The position numbers and the translations under genes are program-made. DNA of 5,669 nt, from contig CAMLDZ010000163.1 in NCBI GenBank assembly GCA_946478985.1, positions 1 through 5,669 of the forward strand. The letters are read 5' to 3'. This DNA comes from an uncultured Solimonas sp. Lineage in GTDB: Bacteria; Pseudomonadota; Gammaproteobacteria; Nevskiales; Nevskiaceae. Positions within the stretch are counted from its first letter, which is position 1; each line of letters begins with the position of its first letter. The notes beneath the pieces were generated by a model. It saw only the letters and a list, made by a program, of their open reading frames with translations. It searched no databases and was not told the DNA's origin. Positions 4,738-5,669 of this stretch are shown piece after piece.

Positions 4738-5669
4738 ATGAAGAAGTTCGCGATGCCGCTGGTGGCGATGCTGTTCGCTGCCGGCCTTTCCGCCTGCACC
4801 GGTAACGATGGCGCCGACGGCGCTGCGGGCCCCGCCGGCCCGGCCGGCCCGCAGGGACCTGCCGGCCCAACGGGTCCTGCGGGCCCGACTGGCCCCAGCG
4901 GCGCCGATGGCGCCGACGGCAGCGACGGCGAGGATGGCGCCGGCGGCAGCGCCGGCAGCAGCGATGCACTGATCGAACTCAAGCTGATCGGCCGCTACGC
5001 CTCCGGTCTGATCGGCGAGAGCGCCGCGGAGATCGTCGCGCACGATCCGCGCAGCCAGCGCCTGTTCGTCGTCAATGCCGCCGAAGTCAGCGTCGATGTG
5101 CTCGACCTGAGCCGCCCGAACGCGCCGGCCAAGCTGCAGACGATCCAGTCGGCCGGTGGCAGCGCCAACAGCGTCGCCGTCCACAACGGTCTCGTCGCGG
5201 TGGCCATCGAGGCGCCGGTCAAGACCGACGCCGGCAAGGTCGAGTTCTACGACGCCCGTTCTCTGGACAAGCTCGGCGAGGTCACGGTCGGCGCGCTGCC
5301 GGACATGCTGACGTTCACCCCGGACGGCAAGGCCGTGCTGGTCGCCAACGAGGGCGAGCCGAACGAGGGCTACACGGTCGATCCTGCGGGTTCGATCAGC
5401 GTCATCGACCTGCGCGGCGGCGTCGCCGCGGCGACGGTGAAAACGCTCGGCTTCGAGGCGTTCAACGACCAGGCCGATGCGCTGCGCGCCAAGGGCGTGC
5501 GCATCTACGGACCGGGCGCGACGGTCGCGCAGGACCTGGAGCCGGAGTACATCGCCGTGTCGCCGGACGGCAAGACCGCCTGGGCGACGCTGCAGGAGGC
5601 CAATGCCGCGGCGGTGATCAGCATCGCCGACCTGTCGGCGCCGCTGATCGAGCGCATCGTGCCGTTCGG
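4738..5669 (+). CDS. Lipoprotein with collagen-like stalk and choice-of-anchor-I type domain (3' truncated)
   Basis: The first 310 residues are visible; the gene runs off the window. MKKFAMPLVAMLFAAGLSAC is a lipoprotein signal with lipobox L17-S-A-C20, so the mature protein should be lipidated at C20. Eighteen uninterrupted Gly-X-Y triplets follow (residues 22-75), rich in GPA, GPT and GAD, resembling a collagen-like stalk. From about residue 80, the pattern LIGRYASGLIGESAAEI, VLVANEGEPNEGYTVDP (about 200-216) and DLEPEYIAVSPDGKTAW (266-282) resembles the choice-of-anchor-I family, with repeated SPDGK/TPDGK strands as in YVTN-type beta-propellers. Such proteins are secreted or surface-attached and sometimes annotated as alkaline phosphatase-like; the catalytic role is unclear. 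It has no visible link to the Nit1C genes beyond sharing a strand. Confidence 0.85.
   Translation, partial: MKKFAMPLVAMLFAAGLSACTGNDGADGAAGPAGPAGPQGPAGPTGPAGPTGPSGADGADGSDGEDGAGGSAGSSDALIELKLIGRYASGLIGESAAEIVAHDPRSQRLFVVNAAEVSVDVLDLSRPNAPAKLQTIQSAGGSANSVAVHNGLVAVAIEAPVKTDAGKVEFYDARSLDKLGEVTVGALPDMLTFTPDGKAVLVANEGEPNEGYTVDPAGSISVIDLRGGVAAATVKTLGFEAFNDQADALRAKGVRIYGPGATVAQDLEPEYIAVSPDGKTAWATLQEANAAAVISIADLSAPLIERIVPF
4801..4962 (+). repeat. Collagen-like Gly-X-Y coding repeat
   Basis: Eighteen consecutive triplets with glycine first, encoded by 162 bp. The centre (residues 31-54) is GPA/GPQ/GPT/GPS-rich and the flanks are acidic, with repeated GAD or GxD triplets. The 9-nt periodicity of the DNA makes the tract prone to length variation. 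Confidence 0.9.

Noticed and set aside
4650..4982. Proline/glycine-rich collagen-like frame on the - strand
   Set aside because: Gly-X-Y codons made of GGC/CCG/GCC read as similar Gly-Pro-Ala patterns on the opposite strand. The + frame has the lipoprotein signal and continues into a recognisable domain.
3850..5184. Long open frame on the - strand opposite the flavoprotein and lipoprotein genes
   Set aside because: It spans an intergenic gap and two genes with clear motifs on the other strand, and its Arg/Ala/Val-rich product has no recognisable fold.

Overview
The window is very GC-rich coding DNA (roughly two-thirds or more G+C by eye), almost all on the + strand. It carries most of a Nit1C cluster, the conserved operon built around a cluster-1 nitrilase (Sll0784 / MSMEG_0571 type). 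The base composition, the tight operon packing and a dispersed CCCTCACCCC...GGGGTGAGGG palindromic repeat suggest a proteobacterium, most likely gammaproteobacterial (Xanthomonadales/Nevskiales-like). This taxonomic guess is weak and rests on general pattern only.

Layout. (1) 1-365: 3' end of the nitrilase gene, which begins outside the window. (2) 283-1512: radical SAM protein of the MSMEG_0568/Sll0785 type. Its last ~34 codons run through a 94-bp intergenic-type repeat (1408-1501). (3) 1509-2057: GNAT acetyltransferase (MSMEG_0567/Sll0786 N-terminal type). (4) 2057-3043: AIR-synthase-like (PurM/ThiL/SelD fold) protein (Sll0787 type). (5) 3036-3320: 94-residue MSMEG_0570-type protein. (6) 3334-4614: FAD-dependent oxidoreductase of the MSMEG_0569 type. 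The six genes overlap or nearly touch (83-nt overlap, then 4, 1 and 8 nt overlaps, then a 13-nt gap), as expected for one translationally coupled operon whose promoter is upstream of the window. A 123-bp gap (4615-4737) with inverted repeats separates this operon from (7) 4738-5669: the start of a lipoprotein with a collagen-like Gly-X-Y stalk and a choice-of-anchor-I type beta-propeller-like domain, cut by the window edge.

How the genes may work together. Nit1C clusters have been linked to nitrogen starvation and, genetically, to growth on cyanide as a nitrogen source. The enzyme set (nitrilase, radical SAM, acyltransferase, ATP-dependent PurM-like enzyme, flavin monooxygenase-like protein) looks like a small biosynthetic or catabolic pathway acting on a nitrile- or amide-containing small molecule. 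The substrates cannot be read from the sequence. The cluster type is known. The most distinctive local feature is the repeat that lengthens the radical SAM protein and also supplies the ribosome binding site of the next gene. The lipoprotein is probably an unrelated neighbour.
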